A stretch of DNA of 34,707 nt from Acidobacteriota bacterium. Lineage in GTDB: Bacteria; Acidobacteriota; Terriglobia; Bryobacterales; Bryobacteraceae. Below are positions 24,173 to 31,791 of the stretch, in pieces. Location: NCBI GenBank assembly GCA_018268835.1, contig JAFDVU010000063.1, positions 1 through 34,707 on the forward strand. The letters run 5' to 3'. The position numbers and the translations under genes are program-made. Numbering within the stretch: the first letter of the stretch is position 1; each line of letters begins with the position of its first letter. The notes under the pieces were generated by a model. It searched no databases and was not told where the DNA came from. It was given only the letters and a program-made list of their open reading frames with translations.

Positions 24173-25927
24173 CTACTTCGTCAGCGCCTTCGCCGCGGCG
24201 AGTCCGCCCGCGCGCTGGATTCCCGGCACGAAGAAGGAATCGAGGAAGTTCTCATCAGTGCCCTGGAAGCTGCCCAGGCTGGATTTGAAAATCACCGGTA
24301 CGGGCGCCACCGCCGCCGCGAACTGGCACCAGATCGCCGCCTTGCCCACGCCCACCAGTTCCACGCTGGTCGGCTTCAGCCACGCCATCGCGGTCAGGAT
24401 GTCCTGCACGCGCGCGGCATCGTCGCTGCGGTTGAAGGTCAGGAACATTTTGTCGTCGCGCTTGCGCGGAGCCACGGCGCCGCCGGTCTGGAACGCCTCC
24501 ACCACGTAAATCGGGCGGCCCTGCTTGACCAGCGCGGCGAGTTCGGGACTCTTGCGCGCGGCCTCCGCCCCGTCCGGGTGCACGAACACGATCGGGGTGC
24601 CCTGGCCGTGCAGCCAGAAGCCGGTGACGCGGTCGCCGCGGCCCTCGCGCGTGAGTAGGAAGCGCTCGCCCGGCATCTCCGCGATCACGCGCCGCGGCCA
24701 CTCCGCGCCCAGCGCGAGTTGGAGCATCTCGCGGCTCTGCTCCGCCGTGGGACGCGCCGCCGCCTCCCGCGCCCGCTCGATCCATTCGCGGCGCACGCCT
24801 TCCAGATCCAGCGCGTTCTCCGGCAACTTGCGATTGAAGAGCGCGAGCATGTCGCCCAGCTTTTCCACGCGGTAGCTCTTTTCCGTGAGCTTGGAGTCGT
24901 CGGTCTCGCCGAGGATTTTGTGGCCGAAGAAGCGGTACACGGCCTCGCGGCTCAGCTTGTTGTAATTGTGCGGCGCCTGGATCTGCACCATGTCGACATT
25001 GGCGGCGCGATCGTACAGTTCGTAGATCGCTTTGATCGCGGGATACTCCACGCGCGGCGTGTTGCGCGTCCAATCGCCCGTTGCCGAGACCATCATCATG
25101 GGCCGCGGCGCCATGATGGCGCCGAACTCCACGTTGAACGTATCGAACCGCAGGCCGGGCGTGTTCTCGCACGGCGAACCGCCCTGCATGATGGTGGAGA
25201 TCATGTTGACCGGAGCGTCGAAGGCGACGCGGTCGTCCACCGCGGCCAGCAGGAAAGTCTGCGTACCGCCGCCGCTGGCCCCGGTGGCGCCGATCTTGCG
25301 CGGATTCACACCGGGCAGCGATTCCAGGAAGTCCACCACCCGGATCGAGTTCCACAATTGCAGGGGCAGGGGGCCGAAGTCCCAGAGGTTGTCGCGCCGC
25401 GTGGCGAAATCGTGCGGCGTCTGGATCGTGTCGTCGTAGCCGACCATGTCGTAGGCGAAGACCACGTAGCCTTGCCGCGCGAGGTTGATGCATCGCGCGG
25501 GCACGCTGGCCACGTCGGTGTTCTCCAGGCGGCCGTAGTTCCAATGGCCGTGGGGCGAGGCGATGGCGGGGAAGCCTCCCTCCGGCGCCGGCTTGAGCGG
25601 ACGGTAGAGATTACCGCCCAGGTAGTAGCCGGGCATCGTCTCCAGCAGCACCTTCTCGATGGAGTACGTCTGGTTTTCGATGCGCCCGAAAATCTGCGGA
25701 TGCAGCGGGGTCTTCACCGGCATGGGCAGCAGTCCGGTGGCGGAGAGTATCTGCTTGCGCAGGTGCTCGCGGCGCGCCTGCCATTCGGCCAGCGTATTGT
25801 ACGTGGGCGGCGTGAATACCGTATCGGTGTTGGGAATGAAAGTATTGCGCGAGTCCTGGGCGGGGACCTGGGCAAATGCGGGCGCGGCCAGCAACAGGGC
25901 CGCGGCGAAGACGGATCGGCGAGCCAT
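24173..25927 (-). CDS. exported alpha/beta-hydrolase (acetyl xylan esterase-like), two-domain
   Basis: 584 residues with signal peptide MARRSVFAAALLLAAPAFAQ. The first domain is an alpha/beta-hydrolase: oxyanion region IASPHGHWNYG, FAYDMVGYDDT, and nucleophile elbow GATGASGGGTQT (Ser218); Asp and His are likely in MMMVSATGDWTRN and IQAPHNYNKLSREA. This is the pattern of acetyl xylan esterase-like exported hydrolases common in Acidobacteriota. Residues about 400-584 look like a second, smaller hydrolase-type Rossmann domain (RVTGFWLHGQGTPIVFVHPD, PIYVVEAFQTGG, SVELVGVGKAAIWCQFAAAV) whose elbow has Gly-Lys instead of a Ser. Probably removes acyl groups from polysaccharide; inferred. An 18-base near-palindrome overlaps its start codon. 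Confidence 0.85.
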   Translation of the reverse strand: MARRSVFAAALLLAAPAFAQVPAQDSRNTFIPNTDTVFTPPTYNTLAEWQARREHLRKQILSATGLLPMPVKTPLHPQIFGRIENQTYSIEKVLLETMPGYYLGGNLYRPLKPAPEGGFPAIASPHGHWNYGRLENTDVASVPARCINLARQGYVVFAYDMVGYDDTIQTPHDFATRRDNLWDFGPLPLQLWNSIRVVDFLESLPGVNPRKIGATGASGGGTQTFLLAAVDDRVAFDAPVNMISTIMQGGSPCENTPGLRFDTFNVEFGAIMAPRPMMMVSATGDWTRNTPRVEYPAIKAIYELYDRAANVDMVQIQAPHNYNKLSREAVYRFFGHKILGETDDSKLTEKSYRVEKLGDMLALFNRKLPENALDLEGVRREWIERAREAAARPTAEQSREMLQLALGAEWPRRVIAEMPGERFLLTREGRGDRVTGFWLHGQGTPIVFVHPDGAEAARKSPELAALVKQGRPIYVVEAFQTGGAVAPRKRDDKMFLTFNRSDDAARVQDILTAMAWLKPTSVELVGVGKAAIWCQFAAAVAPVPVIFKSSLGSFQGTDENFLDSFFVPGIQRAGGLAAAKALTK

Positions 25928-25943
25928 AGCTTCTAGATGCTAT
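25926..25943. repeat. near-perfect palindrome over the hydrolase start codon
   Basis: ATAGCTTCTAGATGCTAT: symmetric except for one base pair in each half. It covers the first bases of the ATG of the hydrolase gene and the leader just before it. It could be an operator or a small hairpin that masks the start. No further copy was noticed in the window. Confidence 0.4.
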
Positions 25944-26002
25944 CGCACTCGGCGGCGGATTTCGTCCAGCGGCGTCATGAATCGGGCTTGGGGAATGGTA
26001 TC

Positions 26003-26431
26003 TCAGATCAACGGATTTACCCACCGCAAACCGTTGAACCGGGCAAAATCGCCATCGGTAGAGCAGAGATCCAGCCCGTGCTCAATCGCTAAGGCTGCCA
26101 GATGAGCGTCGGGAATCAGTTTCGCCCCACCGCCGAGCCCGGTCAACAAACGTCCGAGGATTTCCTGGTGGCGGGTGCCCGGCACCGGTATCCAGGCATT
26201 GCGGGCGCTCAGCCAATGCTCCACCTGAGCCCAGGCCGATTGCACCGGCGCGGGTCTCTGGTAGATGCGGGGATTCGTAACCACCCGCATGAAGCCGAGC
26301 AGGCACTCCCAGGGGAGTCCGACGCGAGCGGATCCGCTCAGCTTTCCATCCAGCCACCGGACAGCCGTTTCATGCGAAGGGGACCGCCGGTCCCAGGCGT
26401 ACACCAGCAGATTGACGTCTACCAGAATCAT
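26003..26431 (-). CDS. vapC: PIN-domain toxin, VapC-like
   Basis: 142 residues. PIN-fold acidic residues are all present: Asp5 in ILVDVNLLVYAWD, Glu42 in PWECLLGFMRV, Asp108 in IPDAHLAALAIEHG, and Asp126/Asp128 in STDGDFARF. The opening and the 'LxxFxRVxTNPRI' segment match the VapC group often annotated as tRNA/rRNA-cleaving Mg-dependent RNases. The ATG overlaps the stop of the antitoxin gene by four bases, the normal antitoxin-first order. The target RNA cannot be told from sequence. Confidence 0.94.
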   Translation of the reverse strand: MILVDVNLLVYAWDRRSPSHETAVRWLDGKLSGSARVGLPWECLLGFMRVVTNPRIYQRPAPVQSAWAQVEHWLSARNAWIPVPGTRHQEILGRLLTGLGGGAKLIPDAHLAALAIEHGLDLCSTDGDFARFNGLRWVNPLI

Positions 26432-26676
26432 CTTCCGGACCCGCTGTTTTCGACCTCATCGAGGACCTCCCAGACGTTGTCCAGGTTGGGATAGTAACAC
26501 GTACCCAGATCGACCGGCTGGGTATGAAATGGCTGGGTTTCGGGGGGCGAACTCAATCGTGCCAGACCCTCCCGAAGGGCGTCGTTTACGATCTGCTTGA
26601 AGGTGGCCTCCCTGGTTTTGCGCGCCTGTTCGAGCAATGCCGCTACATCGTCATCCAGGCTCAATGTGGTCCTCAT
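26428..26676 (-). CDS. vapB: ribbon-helix-helix antitoxin, VapB-like
   Basis: 82 residues. N-terminal ribbon-helix-helix MRTTLSLDDDVAALLEQARK then FKQIVNDALREGLARL binds DNA as a dimer; the C-terminal half (QPFHTQPVDLGTCYYPNLDN, VWEVLDEVE) is the extended toxin-wrapping tail. The ATG at 26676 directly follows an operator palindrome and has no Shine-Dalgarno, suggesting a leaderless start. Neutralises the PIN toxin and represses the operon, as is known for the family. Confidence 0.9.
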   Translation of the reverse strand: MRTTLSLDDDVAALLEQARKTREATFKQIVNDALREGLARLSSPPETQPFHTQPVDLGTCYYPNLDNVWEVLDEVENSGSGR

Positions 26677-26710
26677 ACATCAAAGCATAACATAGGTGAT
26701 GCCTTGATGT
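26677..26710 (-). promoter_or_regulatory. vapBC operator palindrome with embedded promoter
   Basis: Inverted repeat ACATCAAAGCAT (26677-26688) / ATGCCTTGATGT (26699-26710): 12-base arms with 11 of 12 pairs, 10-base spacer. It ends one base before the antitoxin ATG. A promoter fits within it on the minus strand: TAGACA (-35, 26708-26713, five of six), 18-base spacer, TATGCT (-10, 26684-26689, four of six). This is where an autorepressing VapB/VapBC complex would bind. Confidence 0.62.
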
Positions 26711-26763
26711 CTAAGCGTCGTTGCGGCAGGCTCGCCACGGATCCGGGTCGGTATTTCAGGACC

Positions 26764-27648
26764 TTACGCCGGGAACGGCCAGACGCGTTCGATGGTCTTG
26801 CTCAGCATCCAGCTCTTGTCTTCGGCGTTGAGGAACTTCATTTCGTCGCGGATCACGCGCAGCGCCTTTTCGTACGTCGCGCCGGGGGTGTTCTCGACGA
26901 TCGGCCAGTCCGTGGCCCACATCAGACGGCGTGGGCCGTAGGTATCGTAGAGCCGCTTGACCAGTTGCTGCGAATCGGCCCAGGGGAACTGCTGCTTCGA
27001 AAGCGACCAGGTGTGGGACACCTTCACGAAAACGTTGGGGTAGCGCTTGAGCGCGACCAGTTTCTCCAGTTCCCCGGGCTGATCCACCGGGCAATCGGCC
27101 ATGTGATCGATCACCAGCGTCAACTCGGGCAGTTTCTCCATGAGCGCGCCGACGTCGGGCATGCGGGTGATCGGCGCGAGCACGGTCATCGGCACCTTCA
27201 ACTCGGCGCAGCGCTTCCATAGCGGCGGCATCAGTGGTCCGCGGATCCAATCGCCGGAGGCGTTGCCGGACGGGCTGAGTCTTACACCGCGGAAGCCCTG
27301 TTCGGTGAGGCGCGAGAGATGGTCGGGCGCGGCCGGGTCCAGCGGATCGACCCGCGCCACCCCCTGGAACGTGCCCGGGTATTGCTTGAGCACTCCGGCC
27401 AGGTAGGAATTGTCGTAGCGGTAGTGGATCACCTGGATGATCACAGTGCGGGCCACTCCGTTGGCCTTCATGAGAGCCAGCAGCATCTCCGGCGTGGCGT
27501 CGCGCTCGGGGACGTGCGCCCCGGCGGCGAACGGGAACGCGGGATCGTGCTTCCAGACGTGCACGTGAGGATCGATGATGCGGTAGTCGGCAGCCATAAG
27601 GTTGAGTGCGGAACCGAGGAGAAAGGTCCGGCGCGGAAGGTCAGACAT
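26764..27648 (-). CDS. exported amidohydrolase (PF04909-type, TIM-barrel)
   Basis: 294 residues from the ATG at 27648; the open frame extends further upstream but only into the next gene. Twin-Arg-type leader MSDLPRRTFLLGSALNLMAA, then the metal-binding His-x-His of amidohydrolase family 2 in RIIDPHVHVWKHD, further conserved blocks FRGVRLSP, LVIDHMADCP, VKVSHTWSLS and the C-terminal Asp in LMWATDWPIVENTPG. This is the group of 2-pyrone-4,6-dicarboxylate-lactonase-like and related C-C or ester-cleaving hydrolases. Overlaps the upstream sugar-isomerase-like gene by eight bases and is probably cotranscribed, suggesting a small catabolic pair. Substrate unknown. Confidence 0.9.
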   Translation of the reverse strand: MSDLPRRTFLLGSALNLMAADYRIIDPHVHVWKHDPAFPFAAGAHVPERDATPEMLLALMKANGVARTVIIQVIHYRYDNSYLAGVLKQYPGTFQGVARVDPLDPAAPDHLSRLTEQGFRGVRLSPSGNASGDWIRGPLMPPLWKRCAELKVPMTVLAPITRMPDVGALMEKLPELTLVIDHMADCPVDQPGELEKLVALKRYPNVFVKVSHTWSLSKQQFPWADSQQLVKRLYDTYGPRRLMWATDWPIVENTPGATYEKALRVIRDEMKFLNAEDKSWMLSKTIERVWPFPA

Positions 27649-28522
27649 AGATGGGCTCGAGTCTATCGACCACGTAGGCGCCGCAGCGCTCGTAGCTGGC
27701 GCGCGGTCCCTTGCGCGCGACGTCGAGATCCACGCACAGCCAGCCTTTGAAGCGGATGCTCTTGAGGACACGGTGGCAGCCGGGGAGATCCACATTGCCG
27801 TCGCCGAAGTCGAACACGTTATCGGTGATCTTGTCGGAGATCTTCTTCGCGTCCTTGTAGTCGAGCAGCATGAGGCGCGACTTGTGCTTATCCAGCGTCT
27901 TCACCACGTCGCAGTCGGCAAGGTAGAGGTGCGCGGTGTCGGGGGAGAAGTGAAACAGCCTGGGATCGGTCATCGCCATGCAGCGGTCGATCTCTTCGGC
28001 GGTCTGCACCATCTCGCCCATGTGGTTGTGCAGGCCCGCCTGAAAGCCCATCTCTTGCGCGGCTTCGCCGATTTTGTTGAAGCAGTCGCACATGGCTTTG
28101 AAGCCGGCGTCGGAGAGGAAGCGGCGGTTGGGCGGGAACACCACCAGGTGATTGGCGTCGAATTCCTTGAGAAAGGTCATCGCGGTTTTCGCCGAGGCCA
28201 CGACTTCGGCGTGGTGCGCCGGATCGTAGGTGGCGCCGTTGAAGCTGATGGTGATGACGTGGCAGCCCCGCTTGTCGCACTCGCGGCGCAACTGCGCGGC
28301 GGTGATGTCGTAGGTCTTGAGAATCTGCGGGAACTGCGTCATGCGGATGCCGATGAACCCCGTGTCGCGCATGACGTCGAGAATGTCGGTGAAGGGAACG
28401 CGCGGAAACGAGTTCCAGAGGTTGGCGCCGAGCGCCCACTTAACGTTCTTGTTCGCGGGGAGGCGTCCGGCGGCGCGGGCGAGCGCGGCGCCACACAGGG
28501 CAAGCACGGAGCGGCGGGTCAT
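27641..28522 (-). CDS. sugar phosphate isomerase/epimerase-like TIM-barrel protein
   Basis: 293 residues from the ATG at 28522. Leader MTRRSVLALCGAALARAAG suggests export by the twin-arginine route. AP endonuclease family 2/IolE-like barrel with metal ligands expected in FQAGLHNHMGEM, FHFSPDTAHLYLADCD, MLLDYKDAKK and LPGCHRVLKS. Members isomerise, epimerise or dehydrate sugars and inositols, and many exported acidobacterial copies are uncharacterised. Its 3' end overlaps the amidohydrolase start. A longer start at 28576 is possible but would add 18 residues without a leader pattern. Confidence 0.9.
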   Translation of the reverse strand: MTRRSVLALCGAALARAAGRLPANKNVKWALGANLWNSFPRVPFTDILDVMRDTGFIGIRMTQFPQILKTYDITAAQLRRECDKRGCHVITISFNGATYDPAHHAEVVASAKTAMTFLKEFDANHLVVFPPNRRFLSDAGFKAMCDCFNKIGEAAQEMGFQAGLHNHMGEMVQTAEEIDRCMAMTDPRLFHFSPDTAHLYLADCDVVKTLDKHKSRLMLLDYKDAKKISDKITDNVFDFGDGNVDLPGCHRVLKSIRFKGWLCVDLDVARKGPRASYERCGAYVVDRLEPIYV

Positions 28523-28597
28523 CAGAGACGATGTTACGCCTTTTGGTGGCCCTGTGTGTGGAGCGCGGAGCCCCAAATTCAGCGCACGGTATGGGAT

Positions 28598-28996
28598 CTA
28601 CCGCTTGGAGGGCCGGAACATCTGCAGGAACGCGCCCAGCAGCGCTACCAGGGAGCCGAGCACAAGGTACATGACCTTGGAGAACGAGTCGGGCGTGAAG
28701 CGGTAGCCCCCGAGGAAGAAGCCCTTGACCAGGTAGATGACCACCACAAGCGCCCACAGGAAGAACAGCGGCCGGACCTTGCCTTTGATTGCGAGCAGCA
28801 CGCTGCATAGTCCGAAGAGACCGCCCAGAACCAGGACCCAGAGCAATGTGGAACCGCTCCAGGGCAGCATATCGAGGCGGAGCGACTGAGCGCCGCCGGC
28901 AAGGGTGACGAGCAAACCAAGGGCAAGCAGGACGAGGGCCAATAACCCGTGGTAGAGATAGCTCACAAAGCGCAAGAGTGCCGTAACGACCGCCAC
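28598..28996 (-). CDS. small four-helix membrane protein of unknown function
   Basis: 132 residues from the GTG at 28996, with AAGGAGG four bases upstream. Four hydrophobic helices at about 8-35, 47-68, 75-97 and 107-127 (for example LLALVLLALGLLVTLAGG and VMYLVLGSLVALLGAFLQMF), ending in the basic tail RPSKR. No motif that identifies a family. It has its own extended -10 promoter, so it need not belong with the downstream catabolic genes or with the NO reductase upstream. Confidence 0.8.
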   Translation of the reverse strand: MAVVTALLRFVSYLYHGLLALVLLALGLLVTLAGGAQSLRLDMLPWSGSTLLWVLVLGGLFGLCSVLLAIKGKVRPLFFLWALVVVIYLVKGFFLGGYRFTPDSFSKVMYLVLGSLVALLGAFLQMFRPSKR

Positions 28997-29025
28997 GCAA
29001 CCTCCTTGGGAGTGAAGAAGCCGCT

Positions 29026-29034
29026 ATTGTAACA
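29026..29034 (-). promoter_or_regulatory. extended -10 promoter of the small membrane protein
   Basis: Minus strand TGT-TACAAT: the -10 hexamer TACAAT (29026-29031) matches five of six, preceded by the TGn of an extended -10. No good -35. Start expected near 29019, about 22 bases before the GTG. Confidence 0.45.
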
Positions 29035-29087
29035 GGGTTATCCCCGGATGGAACACGACATGCCGCGCTACGCCAAAATGACGCGAA

Positions 29088-29124
29088 CGCCGGGCGACGT
29101 CCCCAAAAGGGATATCGCCCGGCG
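29088..29124 (-). terminator. hairpin downstream of the NO reductase gene
   Basis: Perfect 10-base arms CGCCGGGCGA / TCGCCCGGCG (29088-29097 and 29115-29124) around a 17-base loop that can itself pair TCCC with GGGA. It starts 21 bases after the stop codon. No U-tract follows directly, so it may end the message by another route or protect its 3' end. Confidence 0.55.
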
Positions 29125-29145
29125 CCATGCCTCTTCGGGCGAAGG

Positions 29146-31446
29146 TTAAACCTCCACCATCTCCCGCTCTTCCTGCTCTTGCGCGACGGGCACCGGAGCC
29201 CGCAGCGCCCGCATATGGAACAGACCCCACACGCTCGCCGCGACGATCGGCACCGCCCCCACCGCGATGAACACCGTGTCCGGAATCATGCGCAGCCACA
29301 GCAGCGTCTTCACCAGCGGCTGCTGGTAGAATTCGAGCGACCGCGCGCTCCAGAAGCCGTTGTCGAAGCTCTCGATGGCCTGCATCACCCCGATCGGCAC
29401 CAGCGTCACCACGATCATTCCCATCAGCCCGATGTTCAGCCCCCAGAAGCCCACCATCATCCACTTCTCCTTCCAGTACCGCGGCTCGACGATATTGCGC
29501 AGGCTGAACAGCGCCAGCGCGATGGCCAGCATGCCGTACACGCCCATCAGCGCGCCGTGTCCGTGCGCCGCCGTCAGGAAGCTGCCGTGCTGGAAGTAGC
29601 TCACGAACGGCAGGTTGATCAGGAACCCGAGCACGCCCGCGCCGAACAGGTTCCAGAAGCCGGTCGCCAGCAGGAACCAGAAGCTCGCCGCGTACGGGAA
29701 GTCCACGCCGCCGGCGCGGATCACTTTGTACTGCCCGTACGCCTCCACCATCAGCAGCGAAAGCGGGATCACCTCCAGCGCGCTGAAGATCGCGCCCAGC
29801 GCCATCCACGCCTCCGGCGCGCCGATCCAGTAGTAGTGATGTCCGGTCCCGATGATGCCGCTGCCCAGCAGGATGATCAACTGGAAGTACGTGGCGCGCA
29901 GCGTGCTCTGCGCCGTCACCAGTCCGAGCCGCACCATCAGGAAGCCCATCACCACCACCGCGAACACCTCGAACATGCCTTCCACCCAGAGGTGGATCAG
30001 CCACCACCGCCAGTAGTCGGCCATGGTGATGTGGCTGGTGCGGTTCACGAACAAGGCGAAGCAGTAGAAGACCGGGATCGCCGCCGAGCTGTAGAGCAAC
30101 AGGTGCGTCAGCCCGCCGCGGTCCGTCTCCGCCTTCAGCGCGGAGCGCAGCCCGCGCGCCACGATGTACAGCCAGATGCCCATCCCGGCGATCAGCAGGT
30201 ACATCCACAGGCGCCCCAGTTCCATGTACTCCCAGCCCTGCGTGCCGAACCACCACCAGCCGTTGCCCAGCAGCCCTTTGATCGAAAGGTACTCGCCCGC
30301 CATGCTGCCGACCACCACCACCACCAGCGCGCCGAACAGGATGTTCACCAGGGCGCGTTGACCCTTGGGTTCGCGCCCGCTCACCAGCGGCGCGATGAAG
30401 ATGCCCATGCCCAGCCACGCCGTCGCGATCCAGAAGATCGCCAGTTGCAGGTGCCACGTGCGCGCGATATTGAAGGGCAGGTATTGCGAAATGTTGATGC
30501 CGAAGAAACTCGCCCCGTCAGCGTAATCGTGCGCCATTTTTCCGCCGAGCAGGCACTGCACCAGAAACAGCGCCATCGCGATCACGAAGTACTTCGCCGC
30601 CGCGCGCTGCGAAGGCGTCAGCGGAGCGCTGGCCAGATCGAAGCGGAATTTCGGATTCGGCACGTCTTCCGCCGTGAGTTGATAGCGATGCTGGAAGTAC
30701 AGGATCAGGGCCAGGAAGAAGATCAGCCCGGCCACGCTCGCCGCGCTCCACATCATCGCCCCGGGGGTCGCCGTATTGCCGGCCGTCTTATCGTACGGCC
30801 AGTTGTTGGTGTACGAGTGATTCGCCTCCGGCCGCTTCGCTACCGAAAGCCACGCCGTCCAGGTCACGAAGGCCGCCAGGCTCTTCGCCGCCGCCTGTGT
30901 GTCGGTGCCCTCCGCGGGCGGCAGGATCGCGCCCTTCGGCAGCGCGCGTTCGATCTGCCCGTCCACGATCAGCTTCCGGTACCGCTCCACGATCGTGTTC
31001 CACCCTGCTGCCTCGCCCGTCGTGAAGGGCAGAGTCCCGCTGGTTGCGTCGTAGTGGTTGGCCTTGAGTTCGGCCGCGATCTCGGCGTCGATGGCCGCCT
31101 TCTCGCCCACACCCAGGGCTTCGAAATTGGCCGCCTTCCGGTGGCGCATGGTTTCCGTGATCCAGTGGATCGCTTCCGCCGTGTAGTCCGGTCCCAGGTA
31201 GGCTCCGTGGCCCAGCACTGTCCCGTAATCCATCAGTCCGCGCTTGCGGAACAGATCCTGCCCTTCCTGAATGTCCGCCGCGGTGAACAATACCGCGCCG
31301 TCCGGCCCGGTCACCCGCTCCGGAATCGGCGCGCGGCTGCGGTACATCAGCACCCCGCCGACAATCATCACGGTGAAGCCGAATAGTAGAGTAATAAGAA
31401 GGCCGTGCTTCCAAAGGCCCGATTTCTGCTGTTGAGTGGACTTCAT
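29146..31446 (-). CDS. norZ: quinol-type nitric oxide reductase, single subunit (qNOR)
   Basis: 766 residues; SD GGAGGGAG just before the ATG. It reduces two NO to N2O in the membrane. The N-terminal helix and extracytoplasmic extension (to about 225, including GHGAYLGPDYTAEAIHW) is the fused NorC-like part that lacks a heme c motif, marking the quinol-fed form. The NorB-like core has all expected ligands: heme b His332 (RTWHLQLAIFW) and His630, heme b3 His628 (HGSFLTAAHGHG), FeB His485, His536, His537 and Glu489 (HLWVEGMFEVF; GTGHHYYWIG), and the proton-route Glu493 and Glu558. No partner norC, norQ or norD is present. Likely protects against or respires NO. A Crp/Fnr-type box with a properly placed -10 lies just upstream. 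Confidence 0.97.
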   Translation of the reverse strand: MKSTQQQKSGLWKHGLLITLLFGFTVMIVGGVLMYRSRAPIPERVTGPDGAVLFTAADIQEGQDLFRKRGLMDYGTVLGHGAYLGPDYTAEAIHWITETMRHRKAANFEALGVGEKAAIDAEIAAELKANHYDATSGTLPFTTGEAAGWNTIVERYRKLIVDGQIERALPKGAILPPAEGTDTQAAAKSLAAFVTWTAWLSVAKRPEANHSYTNNWPYDKTAGNTATPGAMMWSAASVAGLIFFLALILYFQHRYQLTAEDVPNPKFRFDLASAPLTPSQRAAAKYFVIAMALFLVQCLLGGKMAHDYADGASFFGINISQYLPFNIARTWHLQLAIFWIATAWLGMGIFIAPLVSGREPKGQRALVNILFGALVVVVVGSMAGEYLSIKGLLGNGWWWFGTQGWEYMELGRLWMYLLIAGMGIWLYIVARGLRSALKAETDRGGLTHLLLYSSAAIPVFYCFALFVNRTSHITMADYWRWWLIHLWVEGMFEVFAVVVMGFLMVRLGLVTAQSTLRATYFQLIILLGSGIIGTGHHYYWIGAPEAWMALGAIFSALEVIPLSLLMVEAYGQYKVIRAGGVDFPYAASFWFLLATGFWNLFGAGVLGFLINLPFVSYFQHGSFLTAAHGHGALMGVYGMLAIALALFSLRNIVEPRYWKEKWMMVGFWGLNIGLMGMIVVTLVPIGVMQAIESFDNGFWSARSLEFYQQPLVKTLLWLRMIPDTVFIAVGAVPIVAASVWGLFHMRALRAPVPVAQEQEEREMVEV

Positions 31447-31463
31447 TCTCCCTCCAAGCTTCC

Positions 31464-31503
31464 AGCCTAAAGGGAGCCGGCTGTCGCGAATAGGACTTAA
31501 GTC
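31464..31503 (-). promoter_or_regulatory. FNR/DNR-like box and class II promoter of norZ
   Basis: Minus strand TGAC-TTAA-GTC-C: half-sites TGAC/GTCA with a 4-base spacer, the Crp/Fnr geometry, seven of eight matching; the palindromic core GACTTAAGTC is 31494-31503. Its centre lies 32 bases from TAGGCT (31464-31469), the spacing of a site centred at -41.5 relative to a -10. Start then falls near 31457, giving an 11-base leader that carries the Shine-Dalgarno. TAGGCT is a poor -10, as expected of an activated promoter. Confidence 0.5.
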
Positions 31504-31584
31504 ACACGGCGCAAGTTCCCGGATTTAGTGTCTTGGCCCCTCGGATGATGTGCCGGATGCGGCGCCGGAAGGAGTTACCGTACC

Positions 31585-31618
31585 AAAAAGCCGGGGGCCG
31601 ATTTTTCAACCGGCCCCC
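31585..31618 (-). terminator. intrinsic terminator between the kinase and norZ
   Basis: On the minus strand an 8-base perfect stem GGGGGCCG / CGGCCCCC (31611-31618 and 31593-31600), loop of 10 bases, followed within three bases by five T residues (31585-31589). It points toward norZ but lies 139 bases before its ATG, so it ends something other than a gene. The plus strand lacks a T-run after the stem. Confidence 0.6.
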
Positions 31619-31701
31619 TCGCCGCCCTGGGTGGAACGGCGACTCTCTTGTTTGGAAGCTGCGGTTGTCCCAGCGCCATTTGGAACAGCCGCATACGGAA
31701 T
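31585..31701 (-). ncRNA. candidate small RNA or attenuating leader upstream of norZ
   Basis: The intergenic stretch 31447-31791 holds no supportable gene but is not featureless. Reading the minus strand: a TATGAT -10 (31708-31713, five of six, -35 poor), predicted start near 31701, hairpin 1 at 31661-31692 (GCGGCUGUUCC / GGACAACCGC, nine pairs with one mismatch and one bulge), hairpin 2 at 31620-31641 (CGCCG / CGGCG), and the terminator hairpin with U5 ending near 31585. That is a compact RNA of about 117 bases. It could be a free small RNA, or the terminated form of a longer norZ leader. No known Rfam class is recognised. Confidence 0.35.
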
Positions 31702-31791
31702 GATCTAATCATAGAGCGACCCGGCCCCCGATCCCATACAACAAAATCCGTATTCTCTATGGATTCCCCAAGGGCGATAACATAGGGAGAA

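Noticed and set aside
31701..31711. TGATCTAATCA palindrome as an FNR site
   Set aside because: Half-sites fit but the spacer is three bases, not four; the box at 31494-31503 has the right geometry and promoter spacing.
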